Source: Chloroflexota bacterium (lineage in GTDB: Bacteria; Chloroflexota; Dehalococcoidia; Lucifugimonadales; UBA3495). Taken from it: a DNA stretch of 38,936 bases. This document shows positions 15,946-23,835 of the stretch, one piece after another. The translations under genes were made by a program, and so were the position numbers. The notes under the pieces were generated by a model. That model saw nothing but the letters and a program-made list of their open reading frames with translations. It ran no database searches and had not been told where the DNA came from. The stretch spans positions 1 to 38,936 of the forward strand of contig JAPPMU010000015.1 in NCBI GenBank assembly GCA_028873965.1, given 5' to 3'. Each line of letters begins with the position of its first letter. Within the stretch, counting starts at the first letter, position 1.

Positions 15946-16689
15946 ATGAACCACCGGATGTCCGTTGCGGCCATGATCGTGAAATCAGCGAACAGTCATT
16001 TCCTGCAACCCCTTGTGTTCGTTGCCGTCGCGCTGACCTTGTGCGCGGCAACGCTCGGGTGCAACCAAACGCCCGGCGAAACGCCGGCCGGCGACTATGG
16101 CGCCACCGTCGAAGCGCTCTTGCCCACCGCAGACCCCACGGTCCCGCCAACGCCAACAACTCCACCGACGGCGATTCCTCCCACCGATACACCGGCGCCA
16201 ACGTTCACTCCCCGTCCGCGCCCCACCTACACGCCGTGGCCCACGCCGACCAGGGCCACGACCGAGGACCGACGGCCCGCGATACCGTTCAACGCCCAAA
16301 TGCTCGACGGATCGGAGTTTTCCCTCCCGGACGCCTACGGTTCGCCCACCCTCCTGGCGTTTTTCGCGCCCTGGTGACCCCATTGTGGGCGGGAGTTGCC
16401 CGCCGTAGGGTCCTTGTATCGGGAAAAATTGGATGCCGCCGGTATCGACGTCATCGGCGTCTCGCAGTTCAACACCACTGAGGCCGCGACCGTCGAGTTT
16501 ATCGAGCGCCATGAGCTCACCTTCCCCAACGTGTTCGACGGGAGCGCCCAACTGGCGAGTGCCTACGGCATCCAGGGCGTCCCCAGCTACGTGTTTATTG
16601 ACAAGCAAGGGCGCATCGCCCATACCAGCGCCGGCGCCCGCGGGGTCGAACTGATCGAATCGTGGCTGGACCAATTGACCGCGGAGTGA
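15946..16689 (+). CDS. Thioredoxin-like (TlpA/redoxin) lipoprotein, candidate selenoprotein with UxxC motif
   Basis: Read through the TGA at 16375-16377, this frame encodes 247 residues. Residues about 1-39 are a lipoprotein signal: a charged start, a hydrophobic core LVFVAVALTL, and LGC with Cys39. Residues about 55-108 are a Pro/Thr-rich spacer. Residues about 112-247 are a TlpA/redoxin domain: GSPTLLAFFAPW, then TGA as residue 144, then PHCGRELPAVG, and later the cis-Pro loop GVPSYVFIDKQG. The TGA replaces the first Cys of the W-C-x-x-C active site and Cys147 is kept, so UxxC is the natural reading. The frame does not shift. The protein would be an extracytoplasmic thiol/selenol oxidoreductase or peroxidase. 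It is divergent from the mutase gene. Automatic gene calling would give two fragments, the second from TTG 16396. Confidence 0.82.
16375..16412 (+). promoter_or_regulatory. Candidate bacterial SECIS element
   Basis: Directly after the TGA, GGCGGG (16388-16393) pairs perfectly with CCCGCC (16399-16404) around the 5-base loop AGTTG. The GA of the TGA plus CCC (16376-16380) can pair with GGGTC (16408-16412) as a lower helix. Sixteen bases separate the TGA from the apical loop, and a G is the second loop base. This fits the published general bacterial SECIS pattern (loop 3-14, G in the first two loop bases, 16-37 bases from the TGA). Confidence 0.7.
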
Positions 16690-16718
16690 TCTGCGTCAGT
16701 TGAGCTTGCTCCGGCCCC

Positions 16719-16747
16719 TTGCGCCGACCGGCAGGGTATCGTACACT
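16719..16747 (+). promoter_or_regulatory. Candidate promoter for the small protein and methyltransferase
   Basis: TTGCGC at 16719-16724, a 17-base spacer and TACACT at 16742-16747, 29 bases before the ATG at 16776. Four of six bases match consensus in each box. Confidence 0.4.
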
Positions 16748-16775
16748 TGTTCGTAATCAGAACATGAGGTCGAAC

Positions 16776-17015
16776 ATGGTCGTTTACTCTACAGCACGAG
16801 TCCATACAAACTCTGAGATTCCGGCCGATGCCGCCCGCATGATCACCAGATGGGAACGACTGGGGCGTCCCGCCATCGAGTTGGAACCGGGCGTGATAGT
16901 CAGCAACCTGGAACGATGGTTGTACAACAATCCACCGGCCTCGGGTTCAACCCTGGGCCGGATCCGGGAATTCCTGTACGTGGACACTTTCGGCGTCACC
17001 GCCGAGGCAGCCTGA
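16776..17015 (+). CDS. Small protein of unknown function
   Basis: A 79-residue protein starting MVVYSTARVHTNSEIPADAA and ending in GRIREFLYVDTFGVTAEAA. I do not recognise it. The ATG at 16776 has GAGG at 16766-16769; the longer frame from TTG 16719 would begin inside the predicted promoter. The methyltransferase gene follows after 7 bases, so the two are probably one transcript. No membrane segment, Cys pair or repeat is visible. Confidence 0.55.
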   Translation: MVVYSTARVHTNSEIPADAARMITRWERLGRPAIELEPGVIVSNLERWLYNNPPASGSTLGRIREFLYVDTFGVTAEAA

Positions 17016-17022
17016 AATCGCC

Positions 17023-17781
17023 GTGACCTTGCGCCTCTACCATGACCTAGCCCACCTTTGGCCGATCATCAGCCCGCCCGAGGAATACACCGTGGAAGCG
17101 GCGGAGTGGCGGGATTTGATCTGGTCGGAATTCGGGTGGACGGGCAACCAGCCGGCGTGGGATCCCCGAGCCCGGTTGTTGGACCTGGGATGCGGCGGCG
17201 GACATCTCCTGTCGCATTTCACGCGGCATTTCACCACCGAAGCCGTGGACATATCCCCGGAGATGTTGGAAATCTCTAAGGGCCTCAACCCGCACACCAT
17301 CCACCACCTCGGCGACATGCGCACCATCCGGCTGGGCCGCACCTTCGACATCGTTACGATTCACGATGCCGTGAACTACATGGTAACCGAAGAAGACCTC
17401 CGGGCGGCCGTCCAAACTGCGCAGGCGCATCTGGATCCTGGCGGTCTGGTCTTGCTCGCTCCCGATTGCCTGCGGGATACATTCGTCGGCTCAAGGGTTG
17501 TAGACTGGACCCGGGCAACGGAAGATAGCAACGTGACATTCATCGAATACGTGGCTCAGCCGTCTCCTGAAGCCAACACGGTGGAGTCCGTGTTCGTGTT
17601 CATCATCAACCGCCACGGCGATATCCAGGTGGAGACCGACCGCCACACCAGCGGCCTGTTTCCCAAAGCGCTGTGGCTGGAAGCGTTGAGCGATGTCGGA
17701 ATGCAGGCGGAATACGTGCAGACCAACGCCTACGAGGGCGGTTTTGGCGGCAACCTGTTCGTGGGGCGCAAGCCCGCCTAG
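17023..17781 (+). CDS. Class I SAM-dependent methyltransferase
   Basis: A 252-residue methyltransferase. Motif I is RLLDLGCGGGHLLSHF (about 49-64). It is followed by AVDISPEMLEISKG, the acidic residue that holds the SAM ribose, then DIVTIHDAVNYMVTEEDLRAA (motif II region) and HLDPGGLVLLAPD (motif III region). The N-terminal stretch LRLYHDLAHLWPIISPPEEY is shared with small-molecule or glycine/sarcosine-type methyltransferases. The substrate is unknown. GTG 17023 is the only sensible start, 7 bases after the preceding stop. Confidence 0.85.
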   Translation: MTLRLYHDLAHLWPIISPPEEYTVEAAEWRDLIWSEFGWTGNQPAWDPRARLLDLGCGGGHLLSHFTRHFTTEAVDISPEMLEISKGLNPHTIHHLGDMRTIRLGRTFDIVTIHDAVNYMVTEEDLRAAVQTAQAHLDPGGLVLLAPDCLRDTFVGSRVVDWTRATEDSNVTFIEYVAQPSPEANTVESVFVFIINRHGDIQVETDRHTSGLFPKALWLEALSDVGMQAEYVQTNAYEGGFGGNLFVGRKPA

Positions 17782-17825
17782 ACGGTCGCCGCGTCGGTTC
17801 CGCACTGTAGGGCCGGGCTGCCGTT

Positions 17826-17843
17826 GCGGGTTATAATTCCCGC
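17826..17843 (+). promoter_or_regulatory. TATAAT box inside an inverted repeat, possible operator-promoter of the MaoC-type gene
   Basis: GCGGG (17826-17830) and CCCGC (17839-17843) flank TTATAATT, which holds a perfect TATAAT at 17832-17837, 27 bases before the ATG at 17865. No good -35 is visible. The box at the centre of a dyad would suit a repressor site. Confidence 0.4.
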
Positions 17844-17864
17844 AGATTCCAGGAGGCAGCCAAC

Positions 17865-18869
17865 ATGACGCAACCGAACGCTACCACCGCCGAGCGCCTT
17901 TGGACTTACGACGCCGTGCGCGTCGGCCAAGCCGGCGGCGAAACGCGAGTAACGCTATCGGCGGAGGACATCGCCGAATACGCCGCCTGCGCCCAGAACC
18001 CCGACCCGCGATACTCGATGCCGGCTCCGGGTCAGGGCGCGGGGCCGATAATCGCCATGCCTACCATGGCGTTGACCTACGCCCCGTTGCTCCGAGATGA
18101 GATCGCCGAGGCCAACGGATTCGTGGCGCAGGAAAGTTCGCTGACCAACCGGCGGCAGACACCGTTCGCCAAGTGCGAGATGCGCTGGTATCGGCCGGTG
18201 CGGTCAGGAGAGACTCTTACCGGCGCCCGGCGGGTGTATCAAAAGTACGAACGCCGGGGCAGCAAGTTCGTAACGTTCCGTGTCTCAGCTTTCGACGAAG
18301 CCGGCGCGGTCGTCGCCAGCTACGACTACACCTGCATCTTCGAATACTCGGCGGGCCAACAATCGGTGCCCGATGCGTCGGCTGCTTCCGCTCCGTACGC
18401 GGACATAGCGGCCATCCCGGACCCGGCGCAGTTCCTGACCTGGGAGAACGCCCTGGCTGGAACTCCCCTGCCGCGCACCCTCTCGGTCGGCGAAACCACC
18501 GAGAACATCCTCCGCAAGAACGCCCATCGCCTGGCCGGCCGCCCCAGCGAAAGCAACATCCACACCGACGAAGAGTTCGCCCGGCAGAACATTTTCGGCG
18601 GTGCGGTCAACGCCGGACCGGCTACCATGTCGTACGTCGACCGGTTCATCGGCCTCAACGTTCCACCCGAAGCCCTGTACAACGGCGGGAATCTGGTCAT
18701 GCGGGCCATCACCCCCTTCCGTGCCGGCGACGTGGTCACCTTCTCCGGCGAGGTCACCGGCACCGGTGGCAATCTGTACGGCCAACGCAAGGTCCAGTGT
18801 CGCATCCGGGGCGTCAACCAGCGCGATGAACTCGTCTGCCTCTCCGACGCCACGCTGAGTTTCGGATAA
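17865..18869 (+). CDS. MaoC-like double hot-dog hydratase/dehydratase-type protein
   Basis: A 334-residue protein with two hot-dog folds. Residues about 15-165 resemble the FAS1-like dehydratase N-terminal domain (VRVGQAGGETRVTLSAEDIAEYAA). Residues about 200-334 resemble MaoC (HRLAGRPSESNIHTDEEFA and the final VTFSGEVTGTGGNLYGQRKV). The second domain keeps the NIH of the usual DxNPxH active site but seems to lack its Asp (Ser in that place), and the later HG motif reads NAG. It may therefore not be a standard enoyl-CoA hydratase 2. Such proteins act on CoA thioesters. The start ATG follows AGGAGG. The YbaK-like gene begins 5 bases downstream, so they are co-transcribed. Confidence 0.8.
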   Translation: MTQPNATTAERLWTYDAVRVGQAGGETRVTLSAEDIAEYAACAQNPDPRYSMPAPGQGAGPIIAMPTMALTYAPLLRDEIAEANGFVAQESSLTNRRQTPFAKCEMRWYRPVRSGETLTGARRVYQKYERRGSKFVTFRVSAFDEAGAVVASYDYTCIFEYSAGQQSVPDASAASAPYADIAAIPDPAQFLTWENALAGTPLPRTLSVGETTENILRKNAHRLAGRPSESNIHTDEEFARQNIFGGAVNAGPATMSYVDRFIGLNVPPEALYNGGNLVMRAITPFRAGDVVTFSGEVTGTGGNLYGQRKVQCRIRGVNQRDELVCLSDATLSFG

Positions 18870-18874
18870 ACGCC

Positions 18875-19387
18875 ATGACCGCAACAGACGACAGCAACGT
18901 TCTGGAAACCCGGGTCCGCTCCGCTCTGGACGAATTGGGCATCGCGGACTGGGAATGGATCTCCATTGACCCTCAATACGGTGACACGGCGGATTTTTGT
19001 GCCCAGTACGGGTACGATCTGCCCCATTCCGCCAACACTATCATCGTAGCCAGCAAGCGAGGATCCTCCGCCTATTCCGCCTGTATCGTGCGCGCCTGTG
19101 ACCGTCTCGACGTAAACCGGAGGGTGCGCCGGCTAATGGGCGTATCCCGTGCGTCCTTCGCCACTCCCGAAGAGACCCGCGACGTGACCGGCATGATGAT
19201 CGGCGGCGTCACCGCTATGGCCCTGCCTGAGGGCCTGCCCATATACGCGGACCAGCGCCTGCTGGAGATGGACTACATCATCCTCGGCGCCGGCAGCCGG
19301 TCCGCCAAGGTGAAGATGCCTCCCCAGGAACTGTCCAAGCTCCTCGGGCTGGAGTTCATCGACGGCCTGTCCCAGGCGGAGAATTGA
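18875..19387 (+). CDS. YbaK/prolyl-tRNA deacylase-like domain protein
   Basis: A 170-residue protein of the YbaK/aminoacyl-tRNA-associated editing domain family. Family blocks are visible: SANTIIVASKRGSSAYSACIV, FATPEETRDVTGMMIGGVTA, LPIYADQRLLEMDYIILGAGSRSAKVKM and PPQELSKLLG. Active YbaK and ProX-type deacylases normally have a Lys in the KTL motif of the second strand; here the place is Asn54 (ANTIIV). The protein may therefore have lost standard Cys/Ala-tRNA deacylation or use another residue. It starts 5 bases after the MaoC-type stop, so the pair is an operon. Confidence 0.8.
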   Translation: MTATDDSNVLETRVRSALDELGIADWEWISIDPQYGDTADFCAQYGYDLPHSANTIIVASKRGSSAYSACIVRACDRLDVNRRVRRLMGVSRASFATPEETRDVTGMMIGGVTAMALPEGLPIYADQRLLEMDYIILGAGSRSAKVKMPPQELSKLLGLEFIDGLSQAEN

Positions 19388-19479
19388 TCGTCGGCATCCC
19401 CTGGCCAAACTCGCTATAATGGCGTTCAATCGCCGCATCGACCTGCCGCGCCCATGCCGCGGGCAGGGACGGAGGTATC

Positions 19480-19878
19480 ATGCCCATCATCCAACGTCCT
19501 TACGTGCCGCCCGAGGACAAGCCGCCCCAGGAAGAGAGCTACATCAACCCGGGCGAGGTTCCCGCGCTGAGCGTGAACACGGCTCCGGCTCCGGCCGCCG
19601 CAGAAGCGCCCAGCCCGCTGGATCCGATCACCTTTTACAGCGACTCCTTCCACATCTTCAGCAGCCTGTACTCAGCCGTGCTGTTCTTCGGGGAACAGGT
19701 CGAGGAGCGCGAACCCATCCTCAGGGCCCGCATCAAGGTCAGCCCCCAGATGATGAAGGCCATCGCCGTCCTTTCAGCGAAGCATGTCCGCGAGTACGAG
19801 GAAGCCGTGGGACCGATCACCCTGCCCGACCAGGTGTATGCCGCCTGGGAGATCGACGCCGACAGCCACACCCACTGA
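19480..19878 (+). CDS. DUF3467-like small protein
   Basis: A 132-residue protein. After a Pro/Ala-rich N-terminus (about 1-45), the segment DPITFYSDSFHIFSSLYSAVLFFGEQ and the later ARIKVSPQMMKAIAVLSAKHVREYEEAVGPI match the pattern of DUF3467 proteins (short beta strands, then SPxxAKxxxxxLxxNIxxYExxxGxI). The role of the family is unknown. The ATG at 19480 follows GGAGG. A TATAAT at 19415-19420 could be its -10 box. The unknown gene at 19895 follows after 16 bases, and both end at the shared terminator at 20463. Confidence 0.65.
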   Translation: MPIIQRPYVPPEDKPPQEESYINPGEVPALSVNTAPAPAAAEAPSPLDPITFYSDSFHIFSSLYSAVLFFGEQVEEREPILRARIKVSPQMMKAIAVLSAKHVREYEEAVGPITLPDQVYAAWEIDADSHTH

Positions 19879-19894
19879 CCGCGCGGGGCCTCGC

Positions 19895-20440
19895 ATGACC
19901 ACAGTCGAACCAACGGACGACGCAGCGGAACCCCGCTACGGATTGCGTGACCCGGCGGATGACGGCGGCGAAGGCCGGCCGGTGGCGGAGGACATTTCCC
20001 TGCCGGTCAGGGTGTCGCCGAACTACAATACCGCGCTTCCAGAGGAGTGGGGTTGGAGCAGAACGTCCACGAGCCAACCCAACGCTGCGACGTTCCACAT
20101 CAATCACAGCGACGTGACCCGGGTGTTCGCTGACGTACTAACTGCCGACGACAGCCCTCCCGAAGCGCCTTTCGTAGTCTCGAAGGACATCCCGGTGGTC
20201 ATCATCGACAGCTTGGACCAGTATTGGGCCGGGGAAGCCCGCGCCTCCTTGCCCCTGCACGGCCTGCGGGTGCCGGTGTCAGCGGACACTGTGGCGGAAG
20301 CCAAGCGCAAGCTTGCCGCGGATCTGGCGGCCCAGGTGCGCCTGCTGCTGCTGCTGTCCCGCGGCGGAACCACCTTGGCGCCGGAGCTCCAGGCCAACTT
20401 TCTGATGCTGACCGAGGTGCTGACCCCGCGCGAGCAATAG
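19895..20440 (+). CDS. Protein of unknown function downstream of the DUF3467-like gene
   Basis: A 181-residue protein that I do not recognise. It starts acidic (MTTVEPTDDAAEPRYGLRDP), has a central FVVSKDIPVVIIDSLDQYW and a helical, Leu-rich C-terminus (AEAKRKLAADLAAQVRLLL). No membrane helix or catalytic motif is evident. The ATG at 19895 is preferred to the frame's first start at 19784, which would overlap the upstream gene by about 95 bases. It lies 16 bases after the DUF3467-like gene and 22 bases before a strong terminator, so the two form a bicistronic unit. Confidence 0.6.
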   Translation: MTTVEPTDDAAEPRYGLRDPADDGGEGRPVAEDISLPVRVSPNYNTALPEEWGWSRTSTSQPNAATFHINHSDVTRVFADVLTADDSPPEAPFVVSKDIPVVIIDSLDQYWAGEARASLPLHGLRVPVSADTVAEAKRKLAADLAAQVRLLLLLSRGGTTLAPELQANFLMLTEVLTPREQ

Positions 20441-20462
20441 GTTCGTATGGCGTTTAAAGTTG

Positions 20463-20494
20463 CAGGGGCCGGCGTAGCGCCAGCCCCTGTTTTA
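20463..20494 (+). terminator. Strong Rho-independent terminator between convergent genes
   Basis: CAGGGGC (20463-20469) pairs with GCCCCTG (20483-20489), with GGCG/CGCC extending the helix inside, then TTTTATTT. It ends the plus-strand unit. A short AAAG/TTTAAA on the left side could give it some activity for the minus-strand gene that stops at 20516. Confidence 0.9.
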
Positions 20495-20515
20495 TTTGCC
20501 TGAGGTTGAAGAAGC

Positions 20516-22807
20516 CTACTGCCCGTTTGCCTCCTGCAACGCTGCCAATACTGCTGTGGGCGACAGCGGCAGGCTGTTCACTCGCACGCCGGTGGCATGG
20601 TACACCGCGTTGTGCAGCGCGGCCAGCGGTGGAATGATGGGAGCCTCACCAACACCGCGCAGCCCGTAAGGATGCCGCGGGTTGGGGACTTCGATAACCA
20701 CCGTGTCGATCATGGGCATATCGAGAGCGGTGGGCATACGGTAGTCCAGGAAGGTTGAGTTGAGCATGGTCCCATCGTCGGCGTAGGTGTAGTCCTCGGA
20801 TAACGCCCAGCCTATGCCTTGCATCGTCCCTCCCTGCATCTGGCCCTCGACGTAGCTCGGGTGGACCGACGTGCCGGAATCGATGAACGCGGTGCAGCGC
20901 AGGATGTCAACCTTGCCGGTTTCGGGGTCAACCTCAACGTCAATGATATTGCCGGCGAATATGGGCCCCACTCCCGTGGAGGTGGCGGAGGCCGACGCCG
21001 TGAGCGGGCCGCCGGTGCGCATCATGCGGCTGGCAGCGTCGGCGATGCTCATGCTCTCCTCGGTGGTGGTGCAGGTGAAGACGCCGTCCGCGAACTCAAC
21101 CTGGTCGGGTTCCACCTCCCAGACCATGGCGCAGCGCTGGGCCATCTGGTCGCGCAGGTCTTCGGCGGCGGCGATGGCGGCCAGGCCGGTGTCGAAGGCG
21201 ATGCGGCTGCCACCGGTGGAGGCAGTCCAACCGACGGTATCGGTGTCCACCACCGTGGGGGCGATCTGGTCAACGTCGATGCCCAAAGTTTCGGCGACCT
21301 GCATGGCCACGGCGGTCCGCGTGCCCCCGATGTCGACGGAGCCGGTGATGAGGTTGAGCGTTCCGTTGGCGTTGACGTTGATGGTGGCCGATGACGCCTG
21401 GCCGGCCTGCCAGCGGAATCCCACGGCAATGCCGCGCCCACGATTGGGGCCTTCCAACGGCGTCCGGTTGTGCTCGCTGTTGATCATGGCCTCTTCCAAC
21501 TCACGGCAACCGAACACCCGGTGGGGCACCCCGTTGGGCATGCGGTCGCCCTCCTGAACGGCGTTCTGTAGGCGGAGCTCTATCGGATCCTTGCCCAAGA
21601 TCTCCGCCAGTTCGTCAACCACGGCTTCCACGGCGAACGCCACCTGCGGTTGGCCGGGAGCGCGGTAGGCCTGCACCTTCTGCTTGTTACAGACCACGTC
21701 GTAGCCATCCACCAGCATGTGATCCATCTTGTAGGGACCGAAGCCGGTCAACGCGCCGCCGCCCACGGGAGACCCCGGATACGCGCCAGCTTCATAGACC
21801 ATGTAGAGTTGGCCGGCGACCATCGTGCCGTCGTTTTTGACGCCCATCTTGCAGCGCATGAAGGTGGCGGAAGCCGGGCCGCTGCCAATAAAAACGTCGG
21901 TGCGATCCATGGCGACCTTGACCGGCTTGCCCGTCTTCCTGGACAGCACCGCAGCCACCGGATCCGTGTAGGTGATGCCCTTGGCGCCGAATCCGCCGCC
22001 GATTTCCATGGGAACAACTTTAACCTGTGACTCGGCGACGCCGATGATGGCGGCAGTCTGGGCGCGGATGTTGAACAGGCCCTGGGTGCTGGTGTAAATC
22101 GTGACGCGGCCGTCGGCAGACCACATGGCGGTGGACACGTGCGGCTCGATATAGCCCTGGTGCACGGTCTGGGTGTCAAATTCCCGTTCGATGACGATGT
22201 CTGCCTGGGCAAAGCCTTCCTCAACATCGCCAACCTTGTGCTGGATATGTCCGGCAACGTTGCTCTTGACGCCGGTGTCGTCGCCGCGGGCGAACCGCTC
22301 CATGCGGAAGTACGTGGTCATGTCCTCGTGGAGCAGCGGCGCGCCTTCGGCCATCGCGTCACGCCAGGTCAGCACCGTGGGCAGAACCTCGTAGTCGACC
22401 TCCACCAGTTTCAGGGCCTCCATGGCGATATGGGGGTTGGTGGCACAGATGGCGGCGACAGCGTGGCCGACGTACAGCACTTTATCCTTGGCCAGCAGAT
22501 TCTCGGCGATCATGCGGGCATTGCCCTGCACTTCTGCAAAGTCGATCATCCGGTTCTCAATGATGGGAAAATCGGCCGCCGTGGCAACGGCGACGACCCC
22601 GGGCAATGCCTCAGCCTTGCTGGTGTCGATGCTGCGGATGCGAGCGTGGCTGTGCGGGCTGCGCAGGATCCGGGCGTGCAGCATTCCCGGCAGGTTGATA
22701 TCCGCGCCATAGCGGGCGGCGCCGGTTACCTTGTCCACGCCGTCGTGTCGAACCGGCCGGGTGCCGATGACACGGTACTGCTGTTCGGGTTGTGCGGTGG
22801 TGGTCAT
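20516..22807 (-). CDS. Xanthine dehydrogenase family molybdopterin-binding subunit (second copy)
   Basis: A 763-residue paralogue of the protein at 3317, with the same start signature VIGTRPVRHDGVDKVTGAARYGAD, the GGGFGAKG loop, MQGGTMQGIGWALSED and the active-site Glu721 in GLRGVGEAPIIPP, 42 residues from the C-terminus in both copies. It also has AYRAPG and not the CO-dehydrogenase AYxCSFR loop. It probably hydroxylates an aldehyde, purine or other N-heterocycle. As with the first copy, no FAD or 2Fe-2S subunit gene is adjacent. The start ATG has GGAGGA in good position. The Nudix gene precedes it on the same strand with 87 bases between. Confidence 0.9.
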   Translation of the reverse strand: MTTTAQPEQQYRVIGTRPVRHDGVDKVTGAARYGADINLPGMLHARILRSPHSHARIRSIDTSKAEALPGVVAVATAADFPIIENRMIDFAEVQGNARMIAENLLAKDKVLYVGHAVAAICATNPHIAMEALKLVEVDYEVLPTVLTWRDAMAEGAPLLHEDMTTYFRMERFARGDDTGVKSNVAGHIQHKVGDVEEGFAQADIVIEREFDTQTVHQGYIEPHVSTAMWSADGRVTIYTSTQGLFNIRAQTAAIIGVAESQVKVVPMEIGGGFGAKGITYTDPVAAVLSRKTGKPVKVAMDRTDVFIGSGPASATFMRCKMGVKNDGTMVAGQLYMVYEAGAYPGSPVGGGALTGFGPYKMDHMLVDGYDVVCNKQKVQAYRAPGQPQVAFAVEAVVDELAEILGKDPIELRLQNAVQEGDRMPNGVPHRVFGCRELEEAMINSEHNRTPLEGPNRGRGIAVGFRWQAGQASSATINVNANGTLNLITGSVDIGGTRTAVAMQVAETLGIDVDQIAPTVVDTDTVGWTASTGGSRIAFDTGLAAIAAAEDLRDQMAQRCAMVWEVEPDQVEFADGVFTCTTTEESMSIADAASRMMRTGGPLTASASATSTGVGPIFAGNIIDVEVDPETGKVDILRCTAFIDSGTSVHPSYVEGQMQGGTMQGIGWALSEDYTYADDGTMLNSTFLDYRMPTALDMPMIDTVVIEVPNPRHPYGLRGVGEAPIIPPLAALHNAVYHATGVRVNSLPLSPTAVLAALQEANGQ

Positions 22808-22894
22808 GGGATTCCTCCAGTGTCTCGGCTATGAAACGGGTGCAGACCGGATTACAGGTGCTCAGAGGTCAGCGAGTCGGGTGAGCGGAGCGGG

Positions 22895-23659
22895 CTACTT
22901 GACGAAATTGGGCAGGAAGTACTCTCGCGTGGGGTCATGGGGCATGCCGGGCATGTCCGCCGGCACCACCCCGTCGCTTTCCAGGGCCGAGCGCACTATT
23001 CCCTTGTTAAACGGGCTGATGTCATCGTCCGACATGAAGTCCTTGACCGGCATCCAGAGGCATTCCTCAATCTCCTTCTCCCCCATCTTGATCTGCTCGG
23101 TCAGCGCTTTCAGGCGGCAAACGAAGTAGATATCGGACTTGCCGTAGCGGTAGCCATGCCAGTGGCGGAAACAGGCCAATGCCTGGAACTCGGCTTCGAT
23201 TCCGGTCTCTTCGAAGACCTCGCGGACGATGGAGTCGACGATGTTCTCGCCCGGCTCCAGGGCTCCGCCGGGAAGCTTGTAGAAGGGCGGGCGGTTGTCA
23301 ATGCGGTAGCGTTCGCAGACCACCAGCAATTCGTCCTTCCCGTTCACCACCACCCCACCGGCTCCCACGTAGTGGGTCGCGTACGGTGGGATGAACGAGC
23401 CCGGTATCAGGGTCAAGGTCGCGGTGATCCCGTCGTCATCGGCATGGTGGTAGCCGAATCCGCGTTGAACGGCGATGGGAACGTGCGACGCCAGCCCAAC
23501 GGGAATATCCACCCAGGCCACCTCGTAACCCGCACCCCGCCACTCTGATAGGGATGCGTCCAACCGCGCGGCGAATTCGTCGGGATCAGATGGCAGTTCG
23601 GCGGTATTCACAACCACTCCGCGGAACGGATTGGGGGTAGCGACCAGAGGCGAAACCAT
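22895..23659 (-). CDS. Nudix hydrolase with N-terminal pre-Nudix domain
   Basis: A 254-residue protein. Residues about 10-95 match the pre-Nudix domain found in NUDT6-like and plant Nudix proteins (PFRGVVVNTAELP, SLSEWRGAGYEVAWVDIPVGLASHVPIAV, GFGYHHAD). Residues about 98-230 are the Nudix fold, with a complete box at 132-154: GALEPGE, then REVFEETGI, giving the REVxEE metal-binding glutamates. It hydrolyses a nucleoside-diphosphate-linked substrate; which one is not readable. The ATG at 23659 has GGAG seven bases upstream and a candidate extended -10 promoter. It is probably transcribed ahead of the molybdenum hydroxylase gene. Confidence 0.85.
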   Translation of the reverse strand: MVSPLVATPNPFRGVVVNTAELPSDPDEFAARLDASLSEWRGAGYEVAWVDIPVGLASHVPIAVQRGFGYHHADDDGITATLTLIPGSFIPPYATHYVGAGGVVVNGKDELLVVCERYRIDNRPPFYKLPGGALEPGENIVDSIVREVFEETGIEAEFQALACFRHWHGYRYGKSDIYFVCRLKALTEQIKMGEKEIEECLWMPVKDFMSDDDISPFNKGIVRSALESDGVVPADMPGMPHDPTREYFLPNFVK

Positions 23660-23702
23660 GCGACGACTCCGTATGAATCAGGTCATATCGGGCAACGGCG
23701 GC

Positions 23703-23711
23703 AGTATAGCA
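23703..23711 (-). promoter_or_regulatory. Extended -10 promoter of the Nudix gene
   Basis: On the minus strand it reads TGCTATACT, an extended -10 (TGnTATACT), about 45 bases before the ATG at 23659. There is no clear -35, which extended -10 promoters tolerate. Confidence 0.45.
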
Positions 23712-23806
23712 CAGGGCCGGATGGGTCCATGGGCTCGGCACTTCAAGTGATCACGACGGGCATTCGATCCATCGAATTTCGCCCTATCCAACGTCGATAC
23801 ATTGTA

Positions 23807-23835
23807 TTGACACCCGCGATGACTAGCCATAGAAT
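23807..23835 (+). promoter_or_regulatory. Strong sigma-70 promoter of the ABC transporter operon
   Basis: A perfect TTGACA (23807-23812), a 17-base spacer, and TAGAAT (23830-23835, five of six). This is the best promoter in the window. It leaves a leader of about 185 bases before the ATG at 24028. Confidence 0.75.

Noticed and set aside
16378..16395. A frameshift or two separate genes as explanation of the split thioredoxin-like protein
   Set aside because: The frame before and after the TGA is the same, and no residue of the domain is missing except the Cys position itself.
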